A DNA stretch of 64,000 nucleotides. Source: Candidatus Woesearchaeota archaeon. Lineage in GTDB: Archaea > Nanobdellota > Nanobdellia > Woesearchaeales > GCA-2686295. The position numbers were made by a program, and so were the translations under genes. The notes beneath the pieces are model-generated. The model was not told where the DNA came from. It saw nothing but the letters and a program-made list of their open reading frames with translations, and did no database searches. Below are positions 62,337 to 64,000 of this stretch, in pieces. The stretch spans positions 1 to 64,000 of the forward strand of contig JABMPT010000003.1 of the NCBI GenBank assembly GCA_013202845.1, read 5' to 3'. Positions within the stretch are counted from its first letter, which is position 1; each line of letters opens with the position of its first letter.

Positions 62337-63176
62337 ATGAATAAAAGAGGGAATGAGCGAAAGATTATTTTCTTGACTTCAATGATGATGGCTGCCTTAA
62401 TTGTCGGCCTTCTAATGTTTAGAGCTGTCAGCAATTTCTTAGATGATACAACCTACTGGAGACTCTATTATTCAAGAGATCTTGGACTATTAATGGATAT
62501 GGGACAAGCTGGAAGAGGAATAATAGAGTTGAATTATGAATTAGTGAACAGCGCCAAGCCATTAGTGTTCAGACTTACTGAGAATGCAGTTGGATTGTAT
62601 GATTACAATCCAAAAATAAATAATCCTATCCCGACAAGCTTCAGATTCGCAAGAGACAGCAAAATAATCATTGAACCAAACGAAGTATTCAGTTCATACG
62701 TTAAGATATACTTTTCAGAAAGCAAGACAAGAATAAGCGAGGAACCATTAAAAGAGGAAATCTGTCCTGAAATAGACACAACTGCGGATCCTACGCAAAC
62801 AAGCATCTTTGTAAAGTCAGACACCCCTATATTTGAAGCATTGGTAAAAAATGAGTTAGCAGAATTCAACATTGTGGATTCTGAAAAAAATGCAGACTTA
62901 ACTATTATCTTACAAAAAAGTGATGATGAAGGATTGAATTTCTACTATCATAAAAGCGCTAGAAGAAGCGAAAAGCTTAGCTGCTTGATGAAAAACAGCA
63001 TACTACAGGATGATTCAATTACAATAAAAGTGACCAGCTTGCAAAACATAGCTCAAGACTCACAATGGTTTGAGACATTAGAAAACTCGAAATTAGGACT
63101 TGTAGTGGAAGTCAAAGAGCCGTCAAATGATTTACTGAAACTAATAGCAGAAGGGGTGAAGAATTACTATGGATGA
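62337..63176 (+). CDS. Pilin-operon membrane protein, RDLGLLMD type
   Basis: 279 aa. 'MNKRGNERKIIFLTSMMMAA' then one TM (about 10-30). The segment 'YWRLYYSRDLGLLMDMGQAG' matches a recurring 'Y-x-RDLAL-x-x-D' motif seen just after the TM in a set of DPANN membrane proteins from such clusters. The rest is beta-rich with two Cys. Overlaps the next gene by 8 nt. Confidence 0.7.
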   Translation: MNKRGNERKIIFLTSMMMAALIVGLLMFRAVSNFLDDTTYWRLYYSRDLGLLMDMGQAGRGIIELNYELVNSAKPLVFRLTENAVGLYDYNPKINNPIPTSFRFARDSKIIIEPNEVFSSYVKIYFSESKTRISEEPLKEEICPEIDTTADPTQTSIFVKSDTPIFEALVKNELAEFNIVDSEKNADLTIILQKSDDEGLNFYYHKSARRSEKLSCLMKNSILQDDSITIKVTSLQNIAQDSQWFETLENSKLGLVVEVKEPSNDLLKLIAEGVKNYYG

Positions 63177-63660
63177 ACCCGGTGATGACGAAGAAATTTG
63201 GATAATGCAGATGATACCTAAAATAATATTTTTAGGTGCTGCTGTAACTATCATATTATTCTTCGCTTATTTCTTCACAATCAACACTGTATCAACTGAT
63301 AACATGGAGATGAGCGTTTTCTACAACAGATTACTATACTCCACAAATGCGATGGCATATTATGATGAGGATTTAGGAAGAAGTTATCTAGGATTCATTG
63401 ATTTAGAAAAACTAAACAGCGAAAACCTGGAAAAAGCAATAGACTACTCTGGCAGATATTTCACAGCCAACCTCACACTCCAAGGTAAAGATTCTGTGTA
63501 TTATCAGAAAGATTTGTTCGAACTCTTAAAACCAGTCAGAAAGTTAGAAGGTCCTGGCGGCGCAGATTATAGAGTAAAAGAATTGAGGGTTTCCTACCTT
63601 GAAAATGGCCAACAAAAAACAGGATTATTAAGGATTGAAATATTAAAAGCGAAATCATGA
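63169..63660 (+). CDS. Pilin-operon membrane protein, partner of previous gene
   Basis: 163 aa. Acidic N terminus 'MDEPGDDEEIWIMQMIPK', one TM (about 18-39), then 'VFYNRLLYSTNAMAYYDEDL', 'RSYLGFIDLEKLNSENLEKA' and 'RYFTANLTLQGKDSVYY', a pattern that travels with the RDLGLLMD-type protein. No Cys. Its positive/negative topology (acidic N terminus) differs from the KKGQ proteins. Confidence 0.7.
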   Translation: MDEPGDDEEIWIMQMIPKIIFLGAAVTIILFFAYFFTINTVSTDNMEMSVFYNRLLYSTNAMAYYDEDLGRSYLGFIDLEKLNSENLEKAIDYSGRYFTANLTLQGKDSVYYQKDLFELLKPVRKLEGPGGADYRVKELRVSYLENGQQKTGLLRIEILKAKS

Positions 63661-64000
63661 TAATGAACAAAAAAGGATTTGCAGAAGCAGCATCAAACAT
63701 GTTTGGATACTTGTTTCTGTTCTTTCTAACATTGATTTTTTGGATAATAGCAGCATATATACAGGGAGAAATGAATGAAAATCTAAATAAGCAAACATCC
63801 ATTGATGATTCAAAAACAAACCTGTTATTATTCCTAAGAGAGCCAGTGCCAGGAAAAGACTATGCTGTAGCAGAACTGCTAATAGAATCAGAATTCGACT
63901 TCAACAAGAGAAAAGAACTCAGGGAACTAACTGAAAAAAGATTTGATGAAAAATACGGAGAAAACTGGAAACTAAAGATAAAATATCCCAACAAATCAGG
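63657..64000 (+). CDS. Prepilin-like protein, truncated at window edge
   Basis: Open to the last base (114 codons, no stop). From the ATGA overlap (63657) it reads 'MIMNKKGFAEAASNMFGYLF'. ATG 63663 ('MNKKGFAEAA') may be the true start. TM about 17-37, then charged alpha-beta sequence ('LLLFLREPVPGKDYAVAELL'), which resembles the 'LNLLRTP' segment of related proteins. The operon therefore continues beyond the window. Confidence 0.65.
   Translation, partial: MIMNKKGFAEAASNMFGYLFLFFLTLIFWIIAAYIQGEMNENLNKQTSIDDSKTNLLLFLREPVPGKDYAVAELLIESEFDFNKRKELRELTEKRFDEKYGENWKLKIKYPNKS

Overview
The window is about one-third GC and archaeal. It has an archaeal SRP RNA, a KEOPS kinase (Bud32), RNase P subunit Rnp4, an S13-S4-S11-RpoD-tRNA(Leu)-L18e-L13-S9-RpoN operon, ABCE1, TATA/BRE promoters (many leaderless) and strong GAGGTGA-type Shine-Dalgarno sequences. 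Bacterial-type LeuRS and GAPDH, a Pol II-like PolB, and many Cys-rich secreted proteins with KKGQ/KKAQ prepilin leaders point by inference to a DPANN archaeon of the Woesearchaeota/Pacearchaeota kind. No taxonomic marker was searched.

Layout. 1-7.5 kb: tRNA-Arg (partial) and tRNA-Cys, TrmI, a stand-alone Lrp/AsnC effector domain, a thioredoxin-fold protein, DUF99, a DUF1461 membrane protein, a lamin-tail secreted protein, a primase-like protein, and ABCE1 with a degenerate Fe-S domain. 7.5-14 kb: PolB, a small winged-helix protein diverging from a minimal MCM-like ATPase, then a membrane protein, CutA, MscS and Pcm. 14-18.3 kb: glycolytic gap and pgk, a NIP7-like PUA protein and a long coiled-coil protein. 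18.3-25.5 kb: Rnp4, two tiny acidic ORFs, Bud32, a secreted Lon-like protease, a zinc-finger protein, a PLD-family lipoprotein, a presenilin-type protease, a metallo-beta-lactamase protein, SRP RNA and two zinc-ribbon proteins.

25.5-34 kb is an accessory, AT-richer defence island. An AbrB-like regulator overlaps an amino-methyltransferase. Facing it is a GHKL (MORC-like) ATPase fused to a PD-(D/E)XK-like nuclease. A three-gene operon follows with a type IIG restriction-modification enzyme and two unknown proteins. 34-41 kb: GNAT, LeuRS and the ribosomal/RNA polymerase operon.

41-64 kb is one co-directional surface-protein region, running off the window edge. It starts with a lipoprotein and a membrane-anchored thioredoxin-like protein, continues with three very large secreted proteins (1021, about 2150 and 1072 aa), and ends with about 15 small membrane proteins. 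Most of these open with a KK(G/A)Q-type class III (prepilin) signal followed by one hydrophobic helix. I read this as a pilus-like or envelope-spanning machine built from many different pilin-like subunits, with disulfide-rich adhesins. No secretion ATPase, TadC-type platform or prepilin peptidase is visible here. The prepilin region and the MORC/methylase island are the two strongest candidates for something undescribed.
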